In this document: in pieces, positions 52,821-61,490 of the stretch
Position numbering within the stretch: position 1 is the stretch's first letter
How the letters are laid out: each line of letters starts with the position of its first letter
The notes under the pieces: generated by a model
Databases searched by the model: none
Seen by the model: only the letters and a program-made list of their open reading frames with translations
What the model was told of the DNA's origin: nothing
Made by a program: the position numbers and the translations under genes
Source of the DNA: DASVUS01 sp036388675
GTDB taxonomy: Bacteria; Armatimonadota; Abditibacteriia; Abditibacteriales; Abditibacteriaceae
Length of the DNA stretch: 64,000 nt
Reading direction: 5' to 3'
NCBI GenBank assembly: GCA_036388675.1
Contig: DASVRI010000030.1
Location: 1-64,000, forward strand

Positions 52821-54143
52821 ATGAAAACAACAGCTAAAACGGCGCAGCAATCTGGGGAGAATTGCGCGCCAGAGAGCCTCCCAACGAGTACTCAGCACGG
52901 CTATGCCAGGCTGTGCGGCAGAGAAGGTCGCCAGGGTGCCATCATTCCTCGCATGCAGCGTGGTTTTACGCTGGTGCAGTTGCTTACTGTGCTGGCTGTT
53001 ATCGGAGTTCTGGCGGCGATAATGATCAGCGTCTTTACGCGTGGTCGTGCTTCGGCTCGCCAGGCGCAATGCGACGCTCATCTGAAAGATCTCACCCTTG
53101 CCTTGAATGAATTCCGCACCGAAAACGGGCATTTTCCCGAACACCTGGTCGATCTGCGCACCAAAGGATACATTCAGGACGACTCTGCGTTGCACTGTCC
53201 GTCCGACCCGGACGAGCAAGGCTCTTACGGCGAATATTATGCCATTCGCGCCTCACGCGATAACAACGATCGTCCTATTCTAGTGTGTCCTTTCCACGAA
53301 GCCGATGGCGGCCAGGGCATGCAAGCCTTCAAGGATCGCCAGACGCAGCACGGCAAGGCGATGAAGGCGCAATTGCAAGGTGCCAGCGACACGACCGTCG
53401 AGCGCCCCGGACAGGAGCCGATTGCAGCGCGCGGCGGCATGGAAGTGCATGGCGGCGACCTTATCCGCACCGGCAGCGGCGGCTCGGCAACGATTGTTTT
53501 TGCCGATGGCTCATCCAGCGAACTGCGCGGCGGCAGCAGCGTAACCGTGATGCAGTCGTTTCGTGATGGGCGATCCACAGCGCCGCTTTATACCATGGTG
53601 CGACAGAAGTTCGGCGACGTGCTATACAAGGTCATCCCCGGCTCGCGCTTCGATGTGGTGACGCCAACCGCAACCGCTGGAGCGCTGGGCACCGAGTTCC
53701 GCATCCAGATTAACGAGCAGGGCAGCGGCCTCCTTTACGTGACGGAAAGCACCGTTTATGTTTCCACCCTCGATCAAAACGTAAAGATCCCAACCGGGGG
53801 CACATGTCATCTCACCGGAGACGACAGTGGTAGCAATGATCCCGGAAGCGGCAACCCCGGAAGCGGTAATCCCGGAAGCGGCTCCGGCGGTGGAAGTAAT
53901 CCGGGCACTGGCACTGGCACTGGCACTGGTAGTGGTAGTGGTGGAAGCGGCTCGGGCGGAGGAGGTAATCCTGGCACTGGCGGCGGTGGTAACAGTGGTG
54001 ACAACAGTGGCAGTGATGATGACGATGACAAAACTAAGGGCAATGACGATGACTACGATGATAACAACAACGGTAGCGGCAACAGCGGCAACGGCAACAG
54101 CGGCAACGGCAACGGCGGCAACGGCAACAGCGGTCGGCATTGA
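52821..54143 (+). CDS. Prepilin-like protein fused to a FecR domain and a Gly/Ser/Asn repeat tail
   Basis: About 440 aa. A type IV prepilin motif, RGFTLVQLLTVLAVIGVLAAIMISVFTRGRASARQAQCDAHLKDLTLAL, begins near residue 46; Gln replaces the usual Glu at position 5 after the cleavage site. A pseudopilin-like domain runs to about 170. Residues 195-320 form a FecR-type domain (VHGGDLIRTGSGGSATIVFADGSSSELRGGSSV, GDVLYKVIPGSRFDVVTPTATAGALGTEFRI). The last 105 residues are low-complexity Gly/Ser/Asn/Asp (GSGNPGSG, GTGTGTGSGSG, DDDDDKTKGNDDDYDDN, GNSGNGN). The start at 52821 is tentative; 52953 is an alternative. The mosaic suggests an exported pilin-like surface protein. I know no standard name for it. 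Confidence 0.85.
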   Translation: MKTTAKTAQQSGENCAPESLPTSTQHGYARLCGREGRQGAIIPRMQRGFTLVQLLTVLAVIGVLAAIMISVFTRGRASARQAQCDAHLKDLTLALNEFRTENGHFPEHLVDLRTKGYIQDDSALHCPSDPDEQGSYGEYYAIRASRDNNDRPILVCPFHEADGGQGMQAFKDRQTQHGKAMKAQLQGASDTTVERPGQEPIAARGGMEVHGGDLIRTGSGGSATIVFADGSSSELRGGSSVTVMQSFRDGRSTAPLYTMVRQKFGDVLYKVIPGSRFDVVTPTATAGALGTEFRIQINEQGSGLLYVTESTVYVSTLDQNVKIPTGGTCHLTGDDSGSNDPGSGNPGSGNPGSGSGGGSNPGTGTGTGTGSGSGGSGSGGGGNPGTGGGGNSGDNSGSDDDDDKTKGNDDDYDDNNNGSGNSGNGNSGNGNGGNGNSGRH

Positions 54144-54205
54144 AAGCCGATTACCGTAAGGCGCACCTAAAGGTTGTTTCGAACGGTTCTTGAGTAGCTG
54201 TTTTC

Positions 54206-57200
54206 ATGCACTGGCCTTTTCTGCATCCGACTTCTCGACAGACCCTGCGCCAATTGGTGCAGGGTCTGTTCCTTGGCGCTATTGTCGCCGGTGCTCTGTT
54301 ACTGTTGCGCATCCTTTTCGCGCCCTGGGGCAACAGCGTCGAACGCAATGTGCTCGACATCATGTTCCGGCTGCGTGACACGCGCTACCCGCATCCGCAA
54401 ATCGTAGTTCTGGCCGCCGATGACGACACGGTGCGGCGCTATGGGCGCTGGCCTTTGCCACGACACGTTTACACCAATGTGGTGCAGCGCCTGCATCGTG
54501 CCGGGGCCAAGACAATTGCCTTTGATATTGTGTTTTCCGGTCTTTCCAGTGCTCCCAACGATGAACAGCGTTTGAAAGATTTCGGCGAAGCCTGCCGCAG
54601 AATGGGTCATGTGGTGCAAGCCGGTTCCTATTATGCCGGCACCACGGAGCAGTACTCGATTTCGCACTCGGAGCAATTTGGTTTTGTGCCTCAGCGCGCT
54701 AAAGCCGTAGCCGATGAGTTGCCGTCGCGCTTTGCCGTCACGAATAAGGGTGGTGTTAGTCGCACATATCCTGGAGCGACTTTGCCGCACGCCGCGCTGC
54801 GTGGCAGTGCTGCAGCTATAGGGCACGTCAACGTCCGTCCCGATGATGATGTTGAAGGCACGCTGCGCAAAGTTCCCCACCTCGTTCGCTATCGGGGCGC
54901 TCTCTATCCTTCCGTTGGCCTGGCCGCCGCCACCGATTTCCTCGGGCTGAAGCCCAAAGATATTGTGGCGGTTCCCGGTGCGGTTCGTGTTGCAGGCCGT
55001 GAAATCCCGCTCGACCCGAATGGCGATGCGTGGGTGAACTGGGTGGGCGGCAACCGCACATTCCCCATCTACACCTTCGATGACCTGCTCGACACCAAGC
55101 AGTCACTGCAAGAACTGCGCGAAAAGTTCGAAGGCTGCCTGGTGGTAGTCGGCGTGACGGCAGCAGGCGCTTACGAACATCGCGCCACGCCGTTTTCGCC
55201 CAATCAACCCGCAGTCGAGTTGCAGGCCAATGCCGCCGATGATATTCTGTCGCGCCGTCCGCTGTATGAGGCGTCTTCCTTGGTGCAACGAGTACTCGTA
55301 TTCGGCTTTTTGATGCTCACGGTTGTGCTGGTGGCGCGTCGTGCCGCCTGGGGTGCATTTGGAGTCACCCTGGTGCTGTGCATGGCATTGAGCGTAACAG
55401 CCGTGTTGCTGCTGGCGCACGCCAATTATTACCTGCCCATTGCGACACCGCTGCTGGGTGCGCTCTTGATTTGCGGCACCATGACGGGATACCGCCAGTT
55501 GCTCAACGCGCGCGAGTTGAGGGTCGCTGAAGAGCGCTATGCTCTCGCGGTGCGCGGCGCTAACGACGGCATCTGGGACTGGGACTTACAAAACGGCAGC
55601 ATCTACTTTTCGCCACGCTGGAAGTCGATGCTGGGCTTCGACGAAGATCAAATCAGTTCCGACCCTGCAGAGTGGCTCGGACGCGTTCATCCCGCTGATG
55701 TAGCGGATGTGCGAGCGGCTATCCAAGCGCATCTGGAAGGTCGCTATCCGCATTTCGAAAGCGAGTATCGCATTCTGCATCAGAACGGCACTTATCGTTG
55801 GATGCTCTGTCGCGGATTAAAAGTTGGCCACGTCGCAGAACAACGCGCTATGCCGTGTGCGGCAACCGCAAGCGTGGCCACTGCGTCTGGCGTGGAGGAC
55901 GCACCGCACGCATCTAACAAGGGCATAGCGAGTACTCACAGTGTAGAAACAGTCGATTTTTCTGCATACGGCGCGGCGCGTATGGCCGGCTCACAAACCG
56001 ACATCACAGCACGCAAGGAAGCGCAGGAAGAACTCCTGCACAACGCGCTGCACGATCGTCTGACCAATCTGCCCAACCGCGTGCTGTTCATGGAAAGGCT
56101 GGGGCGCTCTCTGGCGCATAGCAGACGACGCCACGATTATCGTTTTGCCGTGTTGTTCATCGACATCGACCGCTTCAAAGTCATCAACGATTCGCTGGGC
56201 CATATGGTGGGCGATGAGTTGCTCAAAGCTGTGTCCTGTCGGCTGATAAGTTGTCTGCGGCCTGGCGATACGGCAGCGCGGCTGGGCGGTGACGAATTCA
56301 CGCTATTGCTGGATGACATCGGTGACGTGAACGATGCCACACGCGTCGCCGAACGCTTTCAAAAAGAACTGTCGAAACCGTTCGACCTCAGCGGACACGA
56401 AGTGGCGCCTACAGCCAGCATCGGCATTGTTATCGGTTCTGCCGATCAGGGGACTTCGCAATATGAACAACCTGAAGACATGTTGCGCGACGCGGACACG
56501 GCTATGTACCGCGCTAAAGCGCTGGGGCGTTCGCGGCACGCCGTATTTGATGAAGCAATGCACGCCCGCGCCCTGGCACTGCTGCGCCTGGAAACCGACT
56601 TGCGTCGCGCTCTGGAAAAGCAAAACCTGCGCGTCTATTATCAGCCGATTGTGTGTTTGAAAAGCGGGCGCATAAGCGGCTTTGAAGCGCTCGCGCGCTG
56701 GCTGCACCCGGAGCGCGGCCTTATTCCTCCCGGTGAATTTATTGGCCTGGCCGAAGAAACCGGCTTGATTATCCCGATCGACCAGTGGGTGCTGCGCGAA
56801 GCATGCTCGCAGATTCGCCTGTGGCAACAGCGTTTCCCCACCGGCGAAGGGCAGGATCCGCTCTCCATTAGCGTCAACTTATCGAGCAAACAGTTCACGC
56901 AGGCCGGCATGGTATCGCAAATCCAAACGATTCTGCAAGAAACCGAGATGCGCCCGCAGGATCTCAAGCTGGAAATCACCGAAAGCGTGCTGATGGAAAA
57001 CTCGAAATCGGCGGCTGCAATGTTGCTCGAACTACGAGAACTCGGTATTCGCCTCAGCATCGACGACTTCGGCACCGGCTACTCATCCTTATCATATTTG
57101 CACGAGTTCGCGCTGGATGTGCTCAAAATCGATCAGTCATTTACAAGCCGCATGGCTGAAGGCGAAAACTCGGCCATGGTGCAAACCATCATCACCCTGG

Positions 57201-57364
57201 CGCGCAGCATGAAGATGCAAGTCATCGCCGAAGGCGTTGAAGACGAGCGGCAATTAGCGCTGCTGCGCGGCCTTGCCTGCGATTATGGCCAGGGCTACCT
57301 GTTCTCACGCCCGCTCGACAGCGAAGCCGCCAGTGCCCTACTGGCGCGCGATTTACAATGGTAA
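54206..57364 (+). CDS. CHASE2-PAS-GGDEF-EAL cyclic-di-GMP protein
   Basis: 1052 aa. A first helix (LVQGLFLGAIVAGALLLLRILF) is followed by a CHASE2 extracytoplasmic sensor (ILVVLDDDTV-like VVLAADDDTVRRYGRWPLPR, then KTIAFDIVFSGLSS and YEHRATPFSPNQPAVELQANAADDIL) and three membrane helices at 355-430. A PAS/PAC domain follows (ANDGIWDWDLQNGSIYFSPRWKSMLGF). The GGDEF domain (RPGDTAARLGGDEF with RxxD inhibitory site) precedes an EAL domain with GFEALARW, SVNLSSKQF, LEITESVL, IDDFGTGYSSL, LKIDQSF and IAEGVED. All catalytic motifs look complete. A Ala/Ser-rich insert interrupts the PAC region. A second protein of this class lies at 25.5 kb. Confidence 0.94.
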   Translation: MHWPFLHPTSRQTLRQLVQGLFLGAIVAGALLLLRILFAPWGNSVERNVLDIMFRLRDTRYPHPQIVVLAADDDTVRRYGRWPLPRHVYTNVVQRLHRAGAKTIAFDIVFSGLSSAPNDEQRLKDFGEACRRMGHVVQAGSYYAGTTEQYSISHSEQFGFVPQRAKAVADELPSRFAVTNKGGVSRTYPGATLPHAALRGSAAAIGHVNVRPDDDVEGTLRKVPHLVRYRGALYPSVGLAAATDFLGLKPKDIVAVPGAVRVAGREIPLDPNGDAWVNWVGGNRTFPIYTFDDLLDTKQSLQELREKFEGCLVVVGVTAAGAYEHRATPFSPNQPAVELQANAADDILSRRPLYEASSLVQRVLVFGFLMLTVVLVARRAAWGAFGVTLVLCMALSVTAVLLLAHANYYLPIATPLLGALLICGTMTGYRQLLNARELRVAEERYALAVRGANDGIWDWDLQNGSIYFSPRWKSMLGFDEDQISSDPAEWLGRVHPADVADVRAAIQAHLEGRYPHFESEYRILHQNGTYRWMLCRGLKVGHVAEQRAMPCAATASVATASGVEDAPHASNKGIASTHSVETVDFSAYGAARMAGSQTDITARKEAQEELLHNALHDRLTNLPNRVLFMERLGRSLAHSRRRHDYRFAVLFIDIDRFKVINDSLGHMVGDELLKAVSCRLISCLRPGDTAARLGGDEFTLLLDDIGDVNDATRVAERFQKELSKPFDLSGHEVAPTASIGIVIGSADQGTSQYEQPEDMLRDADTAMYRAKALGRSRHAVFDEAMHARALALLRLETDLRRALEKQNLRVYYQPIVCLKSGRISGFEALARWLHPERGLIPPGEFIGLAEETGLIIPIDQWVLREACSQIRLWQQRFPTGEGQDPLSISVNLSSKQFTQAGMVSQIQTILQETEMRPQDLKLEITESVLMENSKSAAAMLLELRELGIRLSIDDFGTGYSSLSYLHEFALDVLKIDQSFTSRMAEGENSAMVQTIITLARSMKMQVIAEGVEDERQLALLRGLACDYGQGYLFSRPLDSEAASALLARDLQW

Positions 57365-57441
57365 GTTCTGCTGCGGCGCGCGGCCTTGCTGTAAACTAAC
57401 CGCCACAAGTAAAAGCCGTTTGCAGTGGATGAAACGCTGTG

Positions 57442-57627
57442 ATGTTTTCTGATCCAAAATGGGGAAATGGTTGTATCGCGCTTATCGGGGGAGTAGCCGG
57501 TTTCTTTCTGCTTGGTGCGGTAATGAACTATTTCAGTTGATCAGTACCTGCACCATTTGGCAGGCTTGTCGGCTTTCTCACTTTGCTGGCAATCGCACGT
57601 TTCATAGTCAACCAGATATTTGATTAG
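57442..57627 (+). pseudogene. Small two-helix membrane protein gene with an in-frame TGA
   Basis: From ATG 57442 the frame reads MFSDPKWGNGCIALIGGV, then a hydrophobic helix to MNYFS, a TGA at 57538-57540, and without frame change SVPAPFGRLVGFLTLLAIARFIVNQIFD before TAG. Each part holds one membrane helix, so the ancestral product was probably a 61-residue two-helix protein. The TGA may be a nonsense mutation, or the 32-aa first part may be the product; readthrough is less likely. The end abuts the next small membrane gene. Confidence 0.4.
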
Positions 57628-57640
57628 CACGGATAACAAC

Positions 57641-57856
57641 ATGCCCGTTGAGGCACTTCTTTTTCTCGTTATCGTTTTGTTGGTTCTTCGTCCACTCGTT
57701 CAGCGTCAGCAAGAGCGCGCATTAGCCGAGCGGCTCAAGAAAACTCGGGATCCCTGGGAAGCTATGATTGCGGTTGATAATCCAATGCAGGCCAGTAAAC
57801 AGGAGGGCAGTTTTACGGCGAAATTGCGGGAATCCTATTGGTTCTGGCTCAGATGA
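57641..57856 (+). CDS. Small single-helix membrane protein
   Basis: About 71 aa: MPVEALLFLVIVLLVLRPLV is a membrane helix at the extreme N-terminus, followed by a charged cytoplasmic helix (QRQQERALAERLKKTRDPWEAMI) and a tail ending in YWFWLR. The frame extends to a TTG 21 nt upstream that overlaps the preceding stop. No strong ribosome site is seen. No family recognised. Confidence 0.5.
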   Translation: MPVEALLFLVIVLLVLRPLVQRQQERALAERLKKTRDPWEAMIAVDNPMQASKQEGSFTAKLRESYWFWLR

Positions 57857-57887
57857 ACCCAGCCACCAACGAACAGCAGAACGACTG

Positions 57888-58024
57888 CTGTTCACGGCTG
57901 CTGAGTACTCAGGGCAATCGCATGAGAAATCGGACATGGAATTCACCCGCCCCGCAAGGAGCGGGGTTGTTTAACCAAAATCCCTCATACGATTGCCCTG
58001 GCTGAGTACTCGTTGGGCAACAGT
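57888..58024. repeat. Inverted-repeat element with two GAGTACTC copies and a central GC hairpin
   Basis: Arms of about 40 bp: GCTGAGTACTCAGGGCAATCGCATGAG on the left, and on the right the complement of GAGTACTCAGCCAGGGCAATCGTATGAG. In the middle lies CCCCGC-AAGGA-GCGGGG followed by TTGTTT. It may be a MITE, a structured RNA or a terminator. No coding capacity. Confidence 0.6.
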
Positions 58025-58079
58025 GAGTGGCGTCTCGATCTTCTATACTCCTGCTATTCAGGTTGGGAGGGGATGACCC

Positions 58080-58439
58080 ATGCAAAAACCAGGAACCGGA
58101 TTGATTGCGGCAGGGTTAATTTTGGCTTCGTCAGCTTTGGTCGTTGCACAGTCACAACACGCTCCGCGCATCAAAGGGCACGGCTCACTTTCTTCAGGCA
58201 CCAATCGCTACCAGGTCAGGATTACGACCAGTGAGGGCAAGCTCATGCTCATTCAGCCACCCCACACACAGTTTTACTATGAAGCGTGGAGCCTCTATCC
58301 CACAACTAATCGCAAACAGTCAGTCAGGTCATTTGGCTGTGAAGGTGAAGCCACTCTCGTCATGACTCAGTACGGCAAGCGAATAATGGGCATGACCATC
58401 AAGAAAGCCACCGTAGAAGTTGATGCCTTGCCTTCATAA
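58080..58439 (+). CDS. Secreted hypothetical protein
   Basis: 119 aa with a signal peptide (GLIAAGLILASSALVVAQS, cleavage after VAQ) and a mature part of about 95 residues with alternating polar and hydrophobic residues and a single Cys (RSFGCEGEATLVMTQYG). A good ribosome site, GGGAGGGG, lies upstream of the ATG. It is preceded by the inverted-repeat element and stands alone. No family recognised. Confidence 0.7.
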   Translation: MQKPGTGLIAAGLILASSALVVAQSQHAPRIKGHGSLSSGTNRYQVRITTSEGKLMLIQPPHTQFYYEAWSLYPTTNRKQSVRSFGCEGEATLVMTQYGKRIMGMTIKKATVEVDALPS

Positions 58440-58588
58440 TGTGGCAAAGATCTTACGCAACGCGGGATGCTTGGGATACATGTGAAACCTCTCGCTGTTA
58501 GCATTCGCCAGACGAGCTGCTGCAATCAATCTCTTCCTCCTGGCCCGTGCCATGGCGCACCATCCGTAGCGATTAAGCCTGAACGTTA

Positions 58589-59200
58589 TCAGGTGGCGAT
58601 ACTCGACGGTTGGCGAGAATCGGCTGGTGGAATATTGTCAGGAGTGCCAGGGCGTGGCGTGTCGCCTGGCCGTGTGCCGGGTTGCCGGCGCGGCATCGCA
58701 ATGCCGCCCTGGACGCCCGCGACGCGATAGGCTTTGTTTTCCAGCACCATTAAATAGAGTGCTCGCACTGTGACGCCATCGCGACCTGTCAGGCTGATGG
58801 GCAAGGCTACGTAAGTGCCTTTTGCATCGGCGCGCGCGGTGCCGAAGCGGGCCTGTTTATAGCTGGCGAACTGCGGATAGGAGCCGGTAATGGCTTTACG
58901 AAAAGCCTCCACCGAGCCAAAAGTCGCGCGTAACCCGGCGCTCTGGTAAGTGGCGGCTTTCTGGTAGTCATTGGCGCGAAAGGCATCCAGTTGTGCTGTC
59001 ACCGAAGTGATGGCGGCTTTGCGCTCGGCGGATGTGGCCGCTCTCCATTGAACCGGAGCAGGGGGAACGTTCTGCTGCACGTTAGGCCCGCTTGCGCCAC
59101 GTCGCGGTGCCACCGACGAAATGCTGCGCAGCCGGTAAGCACCGATGGCCAACAGCATTCCGGCCATAATGAGAAAAGGCAGATAGCGATGGCGTATCAT
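58589..59200 (-). CDS. DUF4864-like membrane-anchored protein
   Basis: 203 aa with an N-terminal membrane helix (YLPFLIMAGMLLAIGAY) and an extracytoplasmic domain: AITSVTAQLDAFRANDYQKAATYQSAGLRATFGSVEAFRKAITGSYPQF...ALYLMVLENKAYRVAGVQ. The pattern of a helix with AFRxxDxxxAxxYxSxxxxxxFGS followed by beta strands fits DUF4864/NTF2-like proteins of unknown function. A Pro/Arg-rich tail ends the protein. GGGAGA lies 5 nt upstream of the ATG. It is last in a leftward set with the cytochrome c and sorbosone dehydrogenase genes. Confidence 0.78.
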   Translation of the reverse strand: MIRHRYLPFLIMAGMLLAIGAYRLRSISSVAPRRGASGPNVQQNVPPAPVQWRAATSAERKAAITSVTAQLDAFRANDYQKAATYQSAGLRATFGSVEAFRKAITGSYPQFASYKQARFGTARADAKGTYVALPISLTGRDGVTVRALYLMVLENKAYRVAGVQGGIAMPRRQPGTRPGDTPRPGTPDNIPPADSRQPSSIAT

Positions 59201-59229
59201 GAGCGTCTCCCGAGCGGTTTGATTGCGCT

Positions 59230-59913
59230 TTATTTTGGCGTCGCGTCATCGTTTTTGTCCAGCGGCGCGCGATGCGAGTACTCGCTTTCACCAGCTTTGA
59301 GCGTAGTCTGTGTCTCGCTTTTCTGCGCAACGATTTCCACTTTCGACCAGTCGATTTCGGCGGGCAGTTTGGCCGTCCAGGTGTAGCCTTCTACCGTAGC
59401 GGCGGCGCTGCCGCCTTGCCATCGCACAGAAATCTGTGAATCAGGTGTCGTTTCGCCCTGCAAGGTGCGCGGAGCATTTTCCTCTTCGCGCGCCGCGTTG
59501 ATAATAAGAAACGGCTTGCCGTCGATAAGGCTGCGATGATAGGCCGTCAGCGCATCGAGTTGCGGCTCTGTGACGGGCGCGTTTCCCGGCCCGGCGGCCA
59601 TGTCGTGAACAACCTGGCGTAATTTGCTATCGCTGAGTCCTTTGCCAAATCCTTCGCCGTAAAACGAACCATACGAGCCGTGACAGCGGGCGCAATTATT
59701 TTCAAAGTAGGACATGGGGGCGAATTCTGACACGGCAACTCCGGCAGAATGTTGCTGCGCTGCGTTCTCCTGAGTACTCGCACCGGCTTCAAGCGCAATG
59801 TAACTCTCGCTTGCTGTTGGCGCTGCGAGCAGCAGGCGACTGCAAGCAGCCAGCAGCGTCGCAACTGCAAGAAAAGGCACGCCGCCTCTCGATTGTAAAA
59901 ACTGATGCTTCAT
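59230..59913 (-). CDS. Exported c-type cytochrome domain protein
   Basis: About 227 aa. An N-terminal export segment (PFLAVATLLAACSRLLLA) contains a Cys that could be a lipobox (LLAACS). One heme c motif, NNCARCHGSYGSF, follows at about residue 75, with a later Met-containing stretch (VVHDMAAG) as possible sixth ligand. A C-terminal beta-rich region of about 100 residues (ISVRWQGGSAAATVEGYTWTAKLPAEIDW) is not part of the heme fold. It lies 29 nt after the PQQ-type dehydrogenase gene, so it is a likely electron acceptor for it. Confidence 0.85.
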   Translation of the reverse strand: MKHQFLQSRGGVPFLAVATLLAACSRLLLAAPTASESYIALEAGASTQENAAQQHSAGVAVSEFAPMSYFENNCARCHGSYGSFYGEGFGKGLSDSKLRQVVHDMAAGPGNAPVTEPQLDALTAYHRSLIDGKPFLIINAAREEENAPRTLQGETTPDSQISVRWQGGSAAATVEGYTWTAKLPAEIDWSKVEIVAQKSETQTTLKAGESEYSHRAPLDKNDDATPK

Positions 59914-59942
59914 GACTATTCCATTGGAGCGAGCTATCGCGT

Positions 59943-61352
59943 TTAGCGAGCTATCGCACCGGCGCGGCTGATGCGAAAGATGCGACGGGAATCGCACGAG
60001 AACAGAACTGTGCCGTCGGGGGCTTCAACGCAATCGACGGGACGATCAAGCACTTCACCATTGCTTCCTACTGTACTCACGACGGCCTGAGCGCCGTAGG
60101 GTCGCTGCGTTGCCGGGTCGAACAGTACGCGTTCGATGCGATAGCCCGCCGGTGCGGATGCGTTCCACGAGCCGTGGCAGGCGATAAACGCATCGCCCTG
60201 ATGACCGGGAAAATAGTTCTTGCTGAGGAATGTCCAACCGTTGGGAGCCCAGTGCGCGCCCAGCGACCAGGCCGGCGGCGTGGTGTTGGCGATTAGTTCC
60301 AGAATGTCGGGGCGGTCGTAAAATTCAAGGCGCGGAATGCGGTTGCCGACCACGAACGGATGTCCGTAGAACTTACCTTCTTCGTAGTGATTGAACTCGC
60401 ATGGCGGCATCACATCGGTCAGCGGATCGTAACGCGTGTTCGGGTTCTTTTTGCCTTCGCGCAGCCGTGCGCCGAATTCATCGCTATCATGATCGGCGCC
60501 CCACACTTCACTCGTGCCGGGACGAAGACGCAGCTTCTCCGTATTACGGATGCCGGAAGCCCACAGCGTTTTACCGCTGCCATCGAGATTGTAGCGCCAC
60601 ACTTTCTGCCGGTCGGTGTCGCGTTGATCGGTGATGTTGCCGCTGTCGCCGATGGAAGTGAAGATATGCTGATCCGTTACCAGAAGCGAACGCCACCAGT
60701 GACCGCCGCCTGAAGGAAGCTGCTCATCTGTGAGCACGGTGACCACTTCATCCGCTTTGCCGTCGTTGTTCGTGTCGCGCCCGCGATGAATGGCGCCGCT
60801 CTGGGCGAACCACAACCAACCGTTGTGAAAGCTCATGCCGTGCACGCGCTGGCGACCCGTGACAAACTCGGCGGCCTGCGTGTATTTGCCGTCGGTGCCG
60901 GGACGCAGTGTCACAATAGCGCCGCGCCCCGGCTGCGACACGTAAAGCGTGCCTTTATCGTCGAATTCCATGAAGCGCAGGTTGTCGATGTTCTCGGCGA
61001 CCAACGTGACGCGATAGCCGGGGCGCACCGCAAAAGCGGGAACTCCAGGCCCAATCTCGCCGCTGGCCGGCAACACACTGGCGGGCAACGCACCTGTGAG
61101 TGTCACACCCGTGCGCGGCGCACGGTTGCGCGTTGCGGAGTTGGATGTGCCGGTCACATTGGGTGCCGGTGCAACAGTTCGTGATGCTGCCGCACTCGGC
61201 GCAGCCGGCGCACTCGTCGCTCCCGGCGCACTCGGCGCACCCGGCGCACTCGTTTGTGAGGCAACGGGGAGGGTTTTTGTGACGAGCAAGGCAGTCGTTG
61301 AGAGCAGTGCGCAAGAGGCAATGTAACGGGATAAACGGTTGATGTGGTTCAT
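59943..61352 (-). CDS. PQQ-dependent glucose/sorbosone dehydrogenase-like protein
   Basis: About 469 aa. A signal peptide (IASCALLSTTALLVTKTLPVASQ) is followed by an Ala/Pro/Ser-rich linker with APGAPSAPG repeats, then a six-bladed propeller of the GSDH family: FAVRPGYRVTLVAENIDNLRFMEFDDKGTLYVSQPG, HGMSFHNGWLWFA, GGHWWRSLLVTDQHIFTSIGDSGN, LWASGIRNTEKLRLRPGTSEVWGADHDSDEF and FIACHGSWNASAPAGYRI. Family members oxidise sugars with PQQ in the periplasm; PQQ binding is not proven here. A cytochrome c gene follows immediately. Confidence 0.88.
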   Translation of the reverse strand: MNHINRLSRYIASCALLSTTALLVTKTLPVASQTSAPGAPSAPGATSAPAAPSAAASRTVAPAPNVTGTSNSATRNRAPRTGVTLTGALPASVLPASGEIGPGVPAFAVRPGYRVTLVAENIDNLRFMEFDDKGTLYVSQPGRGAIVTLRPGTDGKYTQAAEFVTGRQRVHGMSFHNGWLWFAQSGAIHRGRDTNNDGKADEVVTVLTDEQLPSGGGHWWRSLLVTDQHIFTSIGDSGNITDQRDTDRQKVWRYNLDGSGKTLWASGIRNTEKLRLRPGTSEVWGADHDSDEFGARLREGKKNPNTRYDPLTDVMPPCEFNHYEEGKFYGHPFVVGNRIPRLEFYDRPDILELIANTTPPAWSLGAHWAPNGWTFLSKNYFPGHQGDAFIACHGSWNASAPAGYRIERVLFDPATQRPYGAQAVVSTVGSNGEVLDRPVDCVEAPDGTVLFSCDSRRIFRISRAGAIAR

Positions 61353-61490
61353 ATGTTCTTTCAAAAGCAGTGGTTTAAGTTTAGCAGGTTACGCACATCG
61401 AACTTGCTCACGAGTACTCGATTGGAGTGTTCAAAGCATTTTTCGATGGAGGTTGGCACCAAAGTTAGCAACCGAAGTTAGCACTTGCGT

